Part shown: one piece after another, positions 51,216-59,540 of the stretch
How positions within the stretch are numbered: the stretch's first letter is position 1
How the letters are laid out: each line of letters starts with the position of its first letter
Assembly (NCBI RefSeq): GCF_019599405.1
Contig: NZ_RKLQ01000003.1
Span: 156,061 to 220,060, forward strand
DNA: 64,000 bases
Reading direction: 5' to 3'
Source of the DNA: Haloarcula salinisoli
GTDB lineage: Archaea > Halobacteriota > Halobacteria > Halobacteriales > Haloarculaceae
The notes under the pieces: generated by a model
The model's database searches: none
Told to the model about the DNA's origin: nothing
What the model saw: the letters and a program-made list of their open reading frames with translations, nothing else
Made by a program: the position numbers and the translations under genes

Positions 51216-52359
51216 GGGGTCGGTCGACCCCGTCCCGCTGTTCCGTATCGACTGGACCGCCGAGGAGGTCGGTAACGCGGTCGATTCGATCACGCGGGGC
51301 AGCTACTGGGCGAACGGCCCGTACGTCGACGAGTTCGAATCGCTGCTGGCCGAGACGATGGGCGTCGAGCACGCTGTCGTGTTCAACTCGGGGACCAGCG
51401 CGCTCGTCGGCGCGCTGGAGGGGTGTGATATCGGCCCCGGCGACGAGGTCATCGTCCCGTCGTTTACGTTTATCGCGACCGCCAACGCCGTCGAGGCGGT
51501 CGGTGCGACGCCGGTGTTCGCGGAGATAGACCGGGACCGGTACGCACTCGACCCCGACGACGTTGCCGACCGCATCACGGACTCGACGGCCGCGATCATG
51601 CCGATACACTACGCCGGCATCCCCTGCCGTATCGAGGCGCTGCGTGAGCTGGCCAGGGACCACGACCTCACCCTCATCGAGGACGCGGCCGAGGCACAGG
51701 GCGCAACAGTGAACGGAGCCCCGGTCGGCACCGCCGGCGACGCGGGCGTCCTGAGTTTCTGTCAGAACAAGGTCATCACGACGGGCGAGGGCGGGGCCGT
51801 CGTGACGGACGACGACGAACTGGCCGCGCGTCTCGAACAGTTCCGGTCACACGGCCGCGTGTCGGGAGAGTACTTCGACAGCGCCGACACCGGCGAGTAC
51901 GTTTCGCTTGGCTTCAACCTCCGCATGCCGGACGTGGTCGCTGGCATCGGGGTCGCCCAGATAGAGCGTATCGACGACATCGTCGCGCGGCGCCGGGAGG
52001 TAGCGACGGACCTGAACGACCGCCTCGCTACCCTCGACCACGTCCACCCGCCGGCCGAACCACCCGACGGCCGGAACGTCTACCAGCTGTACACCGTTCG
52101 CTTCGACCCGGCCATCGACCGGGACAGGGTCATCGACGAGCTGGCCGAGCGGGGAATCGCTTCGAAGGTGTATTTCGACCCGGTCCATCTCACGCAGTAC
52201 TACCGGGACCAGTACGGCTACACGGCGGGGGAGCTCCCCCGGACCGAGGCCATCTCCGAACAGGTGCTCTCCCTGCCGATGCATCCGTCCCTCTCGCGCC
52301 ACGAGCGGGACCGCATCGTGACCGCGCTCGAAGAGGCACTGGACGCATGCGGGCGGTGA
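51208..52359 (+). CDS. DegT/DnrJ/EryC1 family sugar aminotransferase (LegC/PseC-like)
   Basis: 383 residues, PLP enzyme. VFNSGTSALVGAL (phosphate site), FTFIATANAVEAVGATPVF, EDAAEAQGA and SFCQNKVITTGEGGAVVT with the Schiff-base Lys are conserved. It would add an amino group at C4 of the keto sugar made by the preceding enzyme. It overlaps the NodB-type deacetylase gene by 13 bases, so three genes form a translationally coupled block. Confidence 0.9.
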   Translation: MTEGSVDPVPLFRIDWTAEEVGNAVDSITRGSYWANGPYVDEFESLLAETMGVEHAVVFNSGTSALVGALEGCDIGPGDEVIVPSFTFIATANAVEAVGATPVFAEIDRDRYALDPDDVADRITDSTAAIMPIHYAGIPCRIEALRELARDHDLTLIEDAAEAQGATVNGAPVGTAGDAGVLSFCQNKVITTGEGGAVVTDDDELAARLEQFRSHGRVSGEYFDSADTGEYVSLGFNLRMPDVVAGIGVAQIERIDDIVARRREVATDLNDRLATLDHVHPPAEPPDGRNVYQLYTVRFDPAIDRDRVIDELAERGIASKVYFDPVHLTQYYRDQYGYTAGELPRTEAISEQVLSLPMHPSLSRHERDRIVTALEEALDACGR

Positions 52360-53279
52360 TGTATCACTACGTCCGGGGCGAGACGCCCCGGCCGCCGTCG
52401 GGGTACTATCACCTCGACATCGGGGATTTCCGTGCCCAGCTCGACTATCTCCGGGACGAGTTCACCATGCTCTCGGAAGCGACGTTCCGTCGCTGTCTCC
52501 GGGGGGAGCAGTCGCCCCCGACAGACGGTATCGTGTTGACCTTCGACGACGGACTCGCCGACCATCACGAGTGGGTCCTCCCCGAACTTCGCGAGCGGGG
52601 ACTCTGGGGGGTGTTCTTCGTTCCCACGGCACCGCTAGTGTACGGACGCCGGCTGCCCGTCCAGCGGATTCACTCGCTCGTCAGCGAGTATCCCGGCCCC
52701 GAACTGCTGGATGCGCTGGATGAAATCCTCGAGGCGGCGGATATCGACCTTCTGGGCGACGTCCGGAGCATGTACGAGGGCCGAGATACTGCCGATAGCG
52801 TTCGCCAGTTCAAGCATCTGCTCAACCGCGCGGTCCCGGACCACTCCGTTTCCGGCGTGCTCGACCGCCTCGAAGGGCAGTTCCCGGCTGCCCAGACGGA
52901 CGTCTCGGAGCTCTACCTCTCGGCGTCACAGCTGCGCGACCTCTCGGAGGCGGGCATGACTATCGGCGCACACACGGTCACGCATCCGGTGTTGTCGGAC
53001 CTCCCCACCGCCGCACAGCGATGGGAGATACGGGCGTCGCGGCGACAGCTGTCGGCGCTGCTCGGGGAGCCCGTCGACCTGTTCGCGTACCCCTACGGGG
53101 GCGCGGAGTCGTACACCGACCGGACGGTCGAGCTCGTCTCCGACGCGGGATTTACCGGCGCGTTCACCACAGTCGATGGCGACGCCGATGCGACCGAGTT
53201 CCGGGAGACCCCACTGACACTCTCACGGCGGGACTGTGCGAACGTCGAGCACGGCGACGCGACGTTCTCCCTGCCGTAG
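52347..53279 (+). CDS. NodB-type polysaccharide deacetylase
   Basis: 310 residues. AVMYHYVRGE at the start, VLTFDDGLADHH (TFDDG metal motif) and TIGAHTVTHPVLSDL (HxxxH-like motif) define a carbohydrate esterase 4 domain, with a helical insert at about 105-180. No signal peptide, so it acts in the cytoplasm on a precursor sugar rather than on finished polysaccharide. It may remove acetyl groups from an amino sugar of the cluster. Confidence 0.85.
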   Translation: MRAVMYHYVRGETPRPPSGYYHLDIGDFRAQLDYLRDEFTMLSEATFRRCLRGEQSPPTDGIVLTFDDGLADHHEWVLPELRERGLWGVFFVPTAPLVYGRRLPVQRIHSLVSEYPGPELLDALDEILEAADIDLLGDVRSMYEGRDTADSVRQFKHLLNRAVPDHSVSGVLDRLEGQFPAAQTDVSELYLSASQLRDLSEAGMTIGAHTVTHPVLSDLPTAAQRWEIRASRRQLSALLGEPVDLFAYPYGGAESYTDRTVELVSDAGFTGAFTTVDGDADATEFRETPLTLSRRDCANVEHGDATFSLP

Positions 53280-53320
53280 CCGGAGAACAGTTATATTCGG
53301 ACGCTGTACCGACGAAGCGA

Positions 53321-54088
53321 ATGTTCGAACTCGACGGAAAGGTCGCGCTGGTCACCGGTGGCGGCGGGTTGATCGGCGAAGCGGTCGCCGAGGGGCTCGC
53401 CGACCAGGGCGCGACGGTCGTGCTCACAGACCTGCCAGACAGCGACGGTAGCCGCGTGGCACAACGACTCGGCGACGACGCGTGGTTCCGCCAGGCGGAC
53501 GTGACCGACGAGACGGCCGTCGCGGACCTCTTCGAGCGCGTCCTCGACGAAGAAGAGCGCCTCGACGTCCTCGCCAACTGCGCCTATCCACGGAACGAGA
53601 ACTACGGCCGCCAGTACGAGGCCGTCGACTACGACGACTGGTGTGAGAATCTCCTCGCGCATCTGGGCAGCTACTATCTCACCTCGAAAGCGGCCGGCGC
53701 TGTAATGCGCGACCAGCCCGAGGGCGGGAGCATCGTCAACCTGGGCTCGATCTACGGCCGGCAAGCGCCCGACTTCTCGCTGTACGAGGGCCTGGAGATG
53801 ACAAGCCCGGTGGAGTACGCGGCTATCAAGGGTGGCGTGTTGAATCTCACTCGCTACCTCGCGTCGTATCTGGGCCCCGACGGCGTCCGGGCGAACGTCG
53901 TCAGCCCCGGCGGCGTCTTCGACGGCCACGACGAGACGTTCGTCGAGCGGTACGAACAGCGGACGGTCCTCGGTCGGATGGCCACACCCGAGGACGTCGC
54001 CGGCGCGGTCTGCTATCTCGCGTCGGACGCCGCCTCGTACGTCACCGGCCACGACCTCGTCGTCGACGGCGGCTGGACGATACAGTGA
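53321..54088 (+). CDS. Short-chain dehydrogenase/reductase
   Basis: 255 residues from the ATG at 53321, 41 bp after the deacetylase stop. VALVTGGGGLIGEAVAEGL (NAD loop), NLGSIYGRQ (Ser), EYAAIKGGVLNLTRY (YxxxK) and VTGHDLVVDGGW are classical. It probably reduces or oxidises a sugar intermediate. Resemblance to SDRs of nonulosonate clusters is by context only. Confidence 0.85.
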   Translation: MFELDGKVALVTGGGGLIGEAVAEGLADQGATVVLTDLPDSDGSRVAQRLGDDAWFRQADVTDETAVADLFERVLDEEERLDVLANCAYPRNENYGRQYEAVDYDDWCENLLAHLGSYYLTSKAAGAVMRDQPEGGSIVNLGSIYGRQAPDFSLYEGLEMTSPVEYAAIKGGVLNLTRYLASYLGPDGVRANVVSPGGVFDGHDETFVERYEQRTVLGRMATPEDVAGAVCYLASDAASYVTGHDLVVDGGWTIQ

Positions 54089-54113
54089 CCGGCGATAGTG
54101 ACACTTGCAACGA

Positions 54114-54210
54114 TGTACACCCGACTGCACTGTCCTCAGAAATATCCGGTTTCTGATGGGCTGTACGAGAGCTTCGCTCTCGTGAACGCTATCGTGCGGT
54201 CGGGTGTGCA
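54114..54210 (+). ncRNA. Candidate structured RNA: 97-nt three-way junction
   Basis: A 17-bp stem pairs 54114-54130 with 54194-54210 (15 Watson-Crick and two G-U pairs). It encloses two hairpins: 54136-54142/54150-54156 (7 bp, 7-nt loop) and 54165-54172/54176-54183 (8 bp, loop TTC). The two wobble pairs are G-U only when read on the plus strand and would be A-C on the minus strand. It lies between the SDR and CMP-sugar synthetase genes. A MITE or IS remnant with terminal inverted repeats is the main alternative. Confidence 0.45.
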
Positions 54211-54292
54211 GTGATTTTCGACGGTCGCGATAGTATTCTGGCGGGAACCGGAGAAAGAAACACCGATACATCTGTAGCTCACAGGATACCCC

Positions 54293-55000
54293 ATGATAGG
54301 TGGCGATTCGGTCGTCGCGCTCGTTCCCGCGCGCGGCGGGAGCAAGGGGGTACCGGGCAAGAACGTCAGGGAGCTTGGGTCGAAACCGCTGGTCGCGTGG
54401 CCGATCGACGTCGCCAAAGAAACGCGAGCCATCGACCGAGCCATCGTCTCGACCGACGACGAGGAGATAGCCGAGATCGCCAGGGAGTGGGGGGCCGAGG
54501 TGTCAGAGCGGCCCGCCCGCCTCGCAACTGACGAGTCGCTCGTCGCCGACACCGTCCGTTACACGGTCGACCAGCTCGCGTCGAGCGACGACCCGCCGGA
54601 GTACGTGGTGATGCTCGAACCGACGACGCCGTTCAGGCGACCGGCAGACATCGAGGCGTGTCTGGACCGACTGGCCGAGCCGGGCGTCGACTCCGTCGCG
54701 ACGTTCACCGACGCCGAGGTGAACCCACACCGGACGTGGCGAGTCGAGGACGGCACGCCGCAAACGTTCCTGCCCGAGGGCACCCCGTGGCAACCCCGGC
54801 AGTCACTCCCCGACGCGTATCAGCTCAACGGTGCCGTCTACGCTTTCGACGTGGACGCGGTCACGGAGTCGGGACCGTCGCTGCTGTTCGGGGAGAGCGA
54901 GGCCGTGGTGATGGAGCCGGGCCGGTCGCTGGATATCGACACCGAACTGGATTTCGCGGTCGCGGAGACCCTGCTGGCGGAGGGCCATGTCCGGGATTGA
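54293..55000 (+). CDS. neuA: CMP-nonulosonate (acylneuraminate) cytidylyltransferase
   Basis: 235 residues. VALVPARGGSKGVPGKNVRE is the CTP-binding motif of CMP-sialic acid/legionaminic/pseudaminic acid synthetases. IVSTDDEEIAEIA, VVMLEPTTPFRRPADI and a C-terminal DIDTELDF metal site complete the family features. It activates the nonulosonic acid made by the synthase encoded at 61356-62426. The next gene overlaps it by 14 bases. Confidence 0.9.
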   Translation: MIGGDSVVALVPARGGSKGVPGKNVRELGSKPLVAWPIDVAKETRAIDRAIVSTDDEEIAEIAREWGAEVSERPARLATDESLVADTVRYTVDQLASSDDPPEYVVMLEPTTPFRRPADIEACLDRLAEPGVDSVATFTDAEVNPHRTWRVEDGTPQTFLPEGTPWQPRQSLPDAYQLNGAVYAFDVDAVTESGPSLLFGESEAVVMEPGRSLDIDTELDFAVAETLLAEGHVRD

Positions 55001-55913
55001 CGTTGGCGTCGTCGGTATCAGCGAGGGCAACGGCCATCCGTACTCCTTTGCCTCCATCGTCAACGGCTACGACGACGCCGGGTTTCGGGCGTCGGACTGG
55101 TCGGTCATCCACGACTACCTCGCAGAGAAGGACCCGTCGGAGTTTGGCTTCGACGGTGTCGAGGTCACACAGGCCTGGACACAGGACCCCGAGGAGACCG
55201 ACACACTTTGCCGGGCGGCGAAGATACCCACCGCCGCGGACTCGCTCGACGGGATGGCCGACGCCGTCGACGCGGTGCTGGTCGCCCGGGACGACTACGA
55301 GACCCATCTCGAGATGGCCGAGCCGTTTCTCGACCGCGGGATTCCGACGTTCGTCGACAAACCGCTGGCGCTGGACCCCGACGAGGTGGCCGCATTCGAG
55401 CCATATCTCCGGGACGGACTGTTGCTGTCCTGTTCGGGGTTCCGGTACGCCCGGGAGCTCGACGGGCCACGCGCCGACACAGCCCAGTACGGCCCCATCA
55501 CGCTCGTCGATGGCGTCGTGCTCAACGACTGGTCGAAGTACGGCGTCCACCTCCTCGATGCCGTCTTCGGCGTGCTCGACGCTCGCCCGGAGACGGTGAC
55601 GGCCACTGGGAGCCAGCCCACGACGGTGACTATCACGACGACTGGCGAGGCGACCGTCCAGATAGCGGCGCTGGGGGACGCGCCCATCACCTTCGACGTG
55701 TCATTCTACGGGCGGGACGAGGTGACGCGACACCGGCTCCGTGACAACTTCCGGGCGTTCCGCCGGACGCTGTGGCACTTCTTCGAGATGGTCCGGACCG
55801 GGGAGCCCGCAATCCCGCCCCGGGAGACGCTGGACGTCATCCGAACCGTCGTCGCCGGCCGACGGTCGCTGTCGACCGGTGACACCGTCGCCGTCGAGGA
55901 CGTCACGTTTTGA
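54987..55913 (+). CDS. Gfo/Idh/MocA family oxidoreductase
   Basis: 308 residues. DVGVVGISEGNGHPYSF replaces the usual GxGxxG loop by a shorter form. DAVLVARDDYETH, IPTFVDKPLAL (catalytic Lys in DKP), then a C-terminal beta sheet fit the fold. It would oxidise or reduce a sugar nucleotide or cyclitol. Close coupling to the CMP synthetase suggests a role in tailoring the nonulosonate or its carrier glycan. Confidence 0.8.
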   Translation: MSGIDVGVVGISEGNGHPYSFASIVNGYDDAGFRASDWSVIHDYLAEKDPSEFGFDGVEVTQAWTQDPEETDTLCRAAKIPTAADSLDGMADAVDAVLVARDDYETHLEMAEPFLDRGIPTFVDKPLALDPDEVAAFEPYLRDGLLLSCSGFRYARELDGPRADTAQYGPITLVDGVVLNDWSKYGVHLLDAVFGVLDARPETVTATGSQPTTVTITTTGEATVQIAALGDAPITFDVSFYGRDEVTRHRLRDNFRAFRRTLWHFFEMVRTGEPAIPPRETLDVIRTVVAGRRSLSTGDTVAVEDVTF

Positions 55914-55950
55914 CCCCCGGTATTATTTTCACTCGCTCGGTGGTCGGGAT

Positions 55951-56661
55951 ATGGACGTCGTCTTTCTCGGTGCGAACAACGCCGGCTTCGAGATATACGA
56001 GTGGCTCTGTGCCCGCGACGGCGTGCGGGTCCACGCGCTCCTGACCAGGCCCGACCAGCTCTCGCTCGTCCGGGAACTCGCGCCGGACCTCGTCGTCGCC
56101 TGTGGGTTCGAACACGTCGTTCCGCCGGAGATACTCGCCGTTCCGGACGAGGGGTGTCTGAACGTCCACCCCGGCCTGCTGCCCGAGACTCGTGGCTACA
56201 ACCCGAACGTCTGGAGCATCGTCGAGAACCGGCCGGCCGGCGTGACGATTCACTACATGACCGAGGCCGTCGACGAGGGCGACATCGTCGCCAGACGAAC
56301 GGTCGAGACATCCTTCGCCGACACCGGTCGGACGCTGTACGAGCGCCTGGAAGCGGCGTGTGTCGACCTGTTCAGCGACACCTGGCCGGCTATCGAGGCC
56401 GGCGAGGTCGACGCCAGTGCACAGGACGATGGTGAGGCGGCCTGGCATACGAAAGCCGAGTTCAGCGAGCTCTGTGAACTCGACCCCGAGGCCGAGTACA
56501 CCGTCCGCGAACTGCTCGACAGGCTACGGGCGCTGACGTTTCCCCCGTTCGACAACGCCTACGTCGACGTCGACGGCGAGCGCTACTATCTGGAACTCTC
56601 GATTACGCCCGAGAGCGAGACCGACGACGCCGAAGGTGCCGGTCTGCTCGACGCCTACTGA
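55951..56661 (+). CDS. Formyltransferase (methionyl-tRNA formyltransferase-like, sugar N-formylation)
   Basis: 236 residues from the ATG at 55951. DVVFLGANNAGFEIYEWL, VVACGFEHVVPPEIL, VHPGLLPETRGYNPNVW (conserved His and the LLP-x-R-G loop) and HYMTEAVDEGDIVARR form an N10-formyl-tetrahydrofolate transferase domain, with a small C-terminal part. Archaea do not formylate initiator tRNA, so amino-sugar N-formylation is the likely job. Its end overlaps a convergent SDR gene by seven bases. Confidence 0.85.
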   Translation: MDVVFLGANNAGFEIYEWLCARDGVRVHALLTRPDQLSLVRELAPDLVVACGFEHVVPPEILAVPDEGCLNVHPGLLPETRGYNPNVWSIVENRPAGVTIHYMTEAVDEGDIVARRTVETSFADTGRTLYERLEAACVDLFSDTWPAIEAGEVDASAQDDGEAAWHTKAEFSELCELDPEAEYTVRELLDRLRALTFPPFDNAYVDVDGERYYLELSITPESETDDAEGAGLLDAY

Positions 56662-57401
56662 GCGTCTATCGGCTCGAGGTTCGGGCCGGGTTCGCCGGCC
56701 TCCCACTCGGTGCCCGAGAGGTCGGGTGTCAGCGGGACCCGATGCTCGAGCCAGAAGAACTCGCCGGTTGGCCCTTCGGCGTCTAGGTCGAGGAGATACT
56801 CGGCCGTAGAGTGACAGGCCGACGGGGGAAGCGGCGCGTCCGGCGCCATCTCCGTCCGACAGGGACCGGGGCTCATGAGGTTAATCTTGATGTCGCGGTC
56901 GTCGTTCTCCGCCGCGGCCGTCCGGGTGTAGGTGTTGAGCGCGGCCTTCGAGGCGCTGTAGGCGCCAGCGCCCGGTGGGCAGTTCAGCGGAGCACCGGAG
57001 GTGACGTTGATGACCCGGCCGAAATCCCTCTCACGCATCCCCGGGAGGAGCGCCTGGAGAATCTGTACCGGAGCGAAGGCGTTTACCTCCATGGACAGCC
57101 GGAGGTCACGCTCATCGGCGTCGAGCAGGGTGTCCCCTCGGTTCACGCCGGCATTGTTGATGAGATGCGAAATCGTCCCGAACTCCGCTTGCAGTTCGGC
57201 AAGCGTCTCGCTGACCGCCGCCGCATCCGAGAGGTCGAGTTCGTACGGGGTCACCCACGGTTCGTCTGCATACTCGTCTGTCATGCGCTCGATACGGCGG
57301 GCCACGCCGATGACATGGTACTCCCCCGCAAACCGCTTCGCGAGCGAGCGGCCGATGCCACTGCTTGCACCAGTGATAAGCAGGGGGTCCGGGTCGGACA
57401 T
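56655..57401 (-). CDS. Short-chain dehydrogenase/reductase
   Basis: 248 residues from MSDPDPLL at 57401. LLITGASSGIGRSLAKRF, INNAGVNRG, INVTSGAPL (Ser), YSASKAALNTYTR (YxxxK) and MSPGPCRTEM are classical SDR motifs. The C-terminal segment with FFWLEHRVPLTPDL is specific to the subfamily. Probably an NAD(P)-linked sugar reductase. It lies 57 bp from the neighbouring formyltransferase gene on the same strand. Confidence 0.85.
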   Translation of the reverse strand: MSDPDPLLITGASSGIGRSLAKRFAGEYHVIGVARRIERMTDEYADEPWVTPYELDLSDAAAVSETLAELQAEFGTISHLINNAGVNRGDTLLDADERDLRLSMEVNAFAPVQILQALLPGMRERDFGRVINVTSGAPLNCPPGAGAYSASKAALNTYTRTAAAENDDRDIKINLMSPGPCRTEMAPDAPLPPSACHSTAEYLLDLDAEGPTGEFFWLEHRVPLTPDLSGTEWEAGEPGPNLEPIDAQ

Positions 57402-57458
57402 AGAATCACCATCGCCGCGTGCGTACAAAAGGGTGCAGGGACCCCGGTCGCGAGGTAT

Positions 57459-58412
57459 CTACGGCCGGTCGCTCCCGGTAGCCCGAACCGACTCGAACAC
57501 GTCTCCGACCCCCGCCCACTCGTAGTCCAGTAGCTCGGCGGCTGGCCGCTCCTCGTCGTCTGCCACCTGCACCCGCAGCAGGTCGATAGCGCCTTCCCAG
57601 GCGCCGACCCGGAGTCGCTCCCCCTCCCGGCCCAGTAACTCCCCCGGCTGACAGAATACCCGCTCGCCGTCGGGTGGGGCCGCGGCCCAGACGGTCACTT
57701 TACGACCGTCGAGATAGCTGAACGCGCCGGGGTAGGGGTGGCTCTGGCCACGAATCCAGTCGTAGACGGTTCCGGGCGGCTGGCGCCAGTCGATGCCACC
57801 CTGGTCGGGCGTGCGCTTTGGCCACCAGGTCGCCTCGGTCTCGTCCTGTGGGGTCCGGGGGACCGCCCCGCGTTCGAACTCCGGGTAGGTCTGCCGTATC
57901 AGCGACCGTCCGGCCGCGACGACCTTCTCGTACAGCGACGCGGCGTCGTCCTGGATGTCGATGTCGATAGGCCACTGGGCGACGAGGTCGCCCGCGTCGG
58001 CCGCTTCGACGAGGTGGAACATCGACAGTGCAGTCTCGTCGAGTCCTTTGATGAGGTTCCACGCGATAGGTGCCCGACCTCGTCCGCGCGGGAGCGGTGC
58101 GGGGTGCATCCCCAGAGCCGCGACGCTCGGGATATCGAGTACTCGCTGTTCGACGAGTCTCGACCAGCCGACCACGTACAGCAACTCGGGGTCGTAGGCC
58201 CGCAACTGGTCGACGACTGCGTCGGTGTTGACCGACTCGACCTCGTGTACGTCCGCACCTGTCCGCGCCGCGATTCCGTCGAACGTCGTCTGGTCCGCAA
58301 CCGACTCGTCTCGCGGTCGCGTGATAATCGCGGGGATGTCGGCCCCGAGGTTGTGGAGTTCCTCGAGACAGGCCAGTCCGAGGTCGTTGTGGCTGACGAA
58401 GACGGTCCGCAT
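57459..58412 (-). CDS. Second formyltransferase (ArnA/Fmt-like)
   Basis: 317 residues from MRTVFVSHND at 58412. TVFVSHNDLGLACLEEL, LLYVVGWSRLVEQRVL, MHPAPLPRGRGRAPIAW (His and the P-x-x-R-G-R-G loop) and MFHLVEAADAGDLV mark the formyl transfer domain. A C-terminal OB-like domain of about 110 residues follows, as in ArnA and Fmt. Two such genes in one cluster imply two different amino groups or sugars are formylated, or that one enzyme has another role. Confidence 0.85.
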   Translation of the reverse strand: MRTVFVSHNDLGLACLEELHNLGADIPAIITRPRDESVADQTTFDGIAARTGADVHEVESVNTDAVVDQLRAYDPELLYVVGWSRLVEQRVLDIPSVAALGMHPAPLPRGRGRAPIAWNLIKGLDETALSMFHLVEAADAGDLVAQWPIDIDIQDDAASLYEKVVAAGRSLIRQTYPEFERGAVPRTPQDETEATWWPKRTPDQGGIDWRQPPGTVYDWIRGQSHPYPGAFSYLDGRKVTVWAAAPPDGERVFCQPGELLGREGERLRVGAWEGAIDLLRVQVADDEERPAAELLDYEWAGVGDVFESVRATGSDRP

Positions 58413-58494
58413 TGTCACTGCCTCGCGCACCGCTGGCATAAAATTTGTGCCCCTGAACCAGAAATATTTACTCTCGGACGGCCATGGTCTTCGT

Positions 58495-59358
58495 ATGCGT
58501 ATCCCGACGCCGGCGGACTTCCGTGAACTGGAGTCGTGGGGGCTCCTCGCGGACCCGATGGCTGCCGTCTCGGATTACTCCGACGAACGGGCCAGACGCC
58601 GCGAGGACAACGAGCGTCACTGCCGCGCTCGGGCCGAGTACGAGGCAAACGCCGACGAGACTTTTGTCGCCGACTCGCAGGCGTACTACCGCGACCTCGA
58701 CAGACCCATCGACCGGACGAAGTGGGCCTACCTGAAGCGACGGAAGGCGTGGTTCCACCCGCCGGTGGAGTGGGGCCGGTTCGCGGCGCCCGGCACCAGT
58801 CGGATTCTCGACGCCGGCTGTGGCGACGGCGACGGGACCCAGCGCGTCGCCGACTTCATCGCCGGGCGGTGGCGGGCGGCCGGCTACGACGGGTTCCCGC
58901 TGGAGATCGTGGGTGCCGACCTCTCGGCGTCCCGAATCGAGAACGCCCGCCGTCACACCGAATCACCACACGAGAAGATCACGCTGCGGTTCGAACAGGA
59001 CGACGTGGCTGCTGGGCTGGACTACGGCGACGACTTTTTCGACTACACGCTCGCGATGGGCTTTTTCGAGGTGCTCGACGAGCGGTTCGACGACGCCCTG
59101 TCGGAACTCGAGCGGCTGACGGCACACGGACTGTACGTACGGGACATCCTCGAAGACTATCCCGGCCTGTCGGCCAGGCCGGACCTGGACGACGCACTGG
59201 CAGAGCGTGGGTTCGACGTCGTGGCTCGCCACCGCATCTTCGAGGAACCGTTCACCGAGTCGGGCACTGAGGACCCGCTTGCCGTCTGGCCGATGAACGT
59301 CCACCAGGTGCTGTTTGGGGCCGTCCGGGATCCGGTCGCCCACGATACGCGATACTGA
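58495..59358 (+). CDS. SAM-dependent methyltransferase
   Basis: 287 residues from the ATG at 58495. An N-terminal 95-residue helical part (SDYSDERARRREDN, ending RRKAWFHPP) precedes ILDAGCGDGDGTQRVADF (motif I), VGADLSASRIENARRH and YTLAMGFFEVLD. It probably methylates a sugar of the cluster (O- or N-methyl). A tiny Tat-signal gene follows by eight bases. Confidence 0.8.
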   Translation: MRIPTPADFRELESWGLLADPMAAVSDYSDERARRREDNERHCRARAEYEANADETFVADSQAYYRDLDRPIDRTKWAYLKRRKAWFHPPVEWGRFAAPGTSRILDAGCGDGDGTQRVADFIAGRWRAAGYDGFPLEIVGADLSASRIENARRHTESPHEKITLRFEQDDVAAGLDYGDDFFDYTLAMGFFEVLDERFDDALSELERLTAHGLYVRDILEDYPGLSARPDLDDALAERGFDVVARHRIFEEPFTESGTEDPLAVWPMNVHQVLFGAVRDPVAHDTRY

Positions 59359-59366
59359 CACCACTA

Positions 59367-59540
59367 ATGACCAGCGACGACGGTAACACACCCGGCCGAC
59401 ACTCGGTGAATCGCCGGGAGATGCTCGCGTCGGTCGCGACCGGGGCGGTCGTCCTGACGACGGGCGCGACGAGCGAGCCGTTCCAGTCCGGGACCTATGG
59501 CGTCGGTTACTACGGGTTCGGTGACTACGGTGGTCAGTAA
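59367..59540 (+). CDS. Tiny secreted Tat-signal protein
   Basis: 57 residues. NRREMLASVATGAVVLTTGA is a twin-arginine signal, followed by only about 20 residues rich in Gly and Tyr (YGVGYYGFGDYGG). The stop overlaps that of the neuC-like gene on the other strand by seven bases. Similar short Tat proteins are common in haloarchaea. A role in the surface layer is guessed from the signal only. Confidence 0.55.
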   Translation: MTSDDGNTPGRHSVNRREMLASVATGAVVLTTGATSEPFQSGTYGVGYYGFGDYGGQ

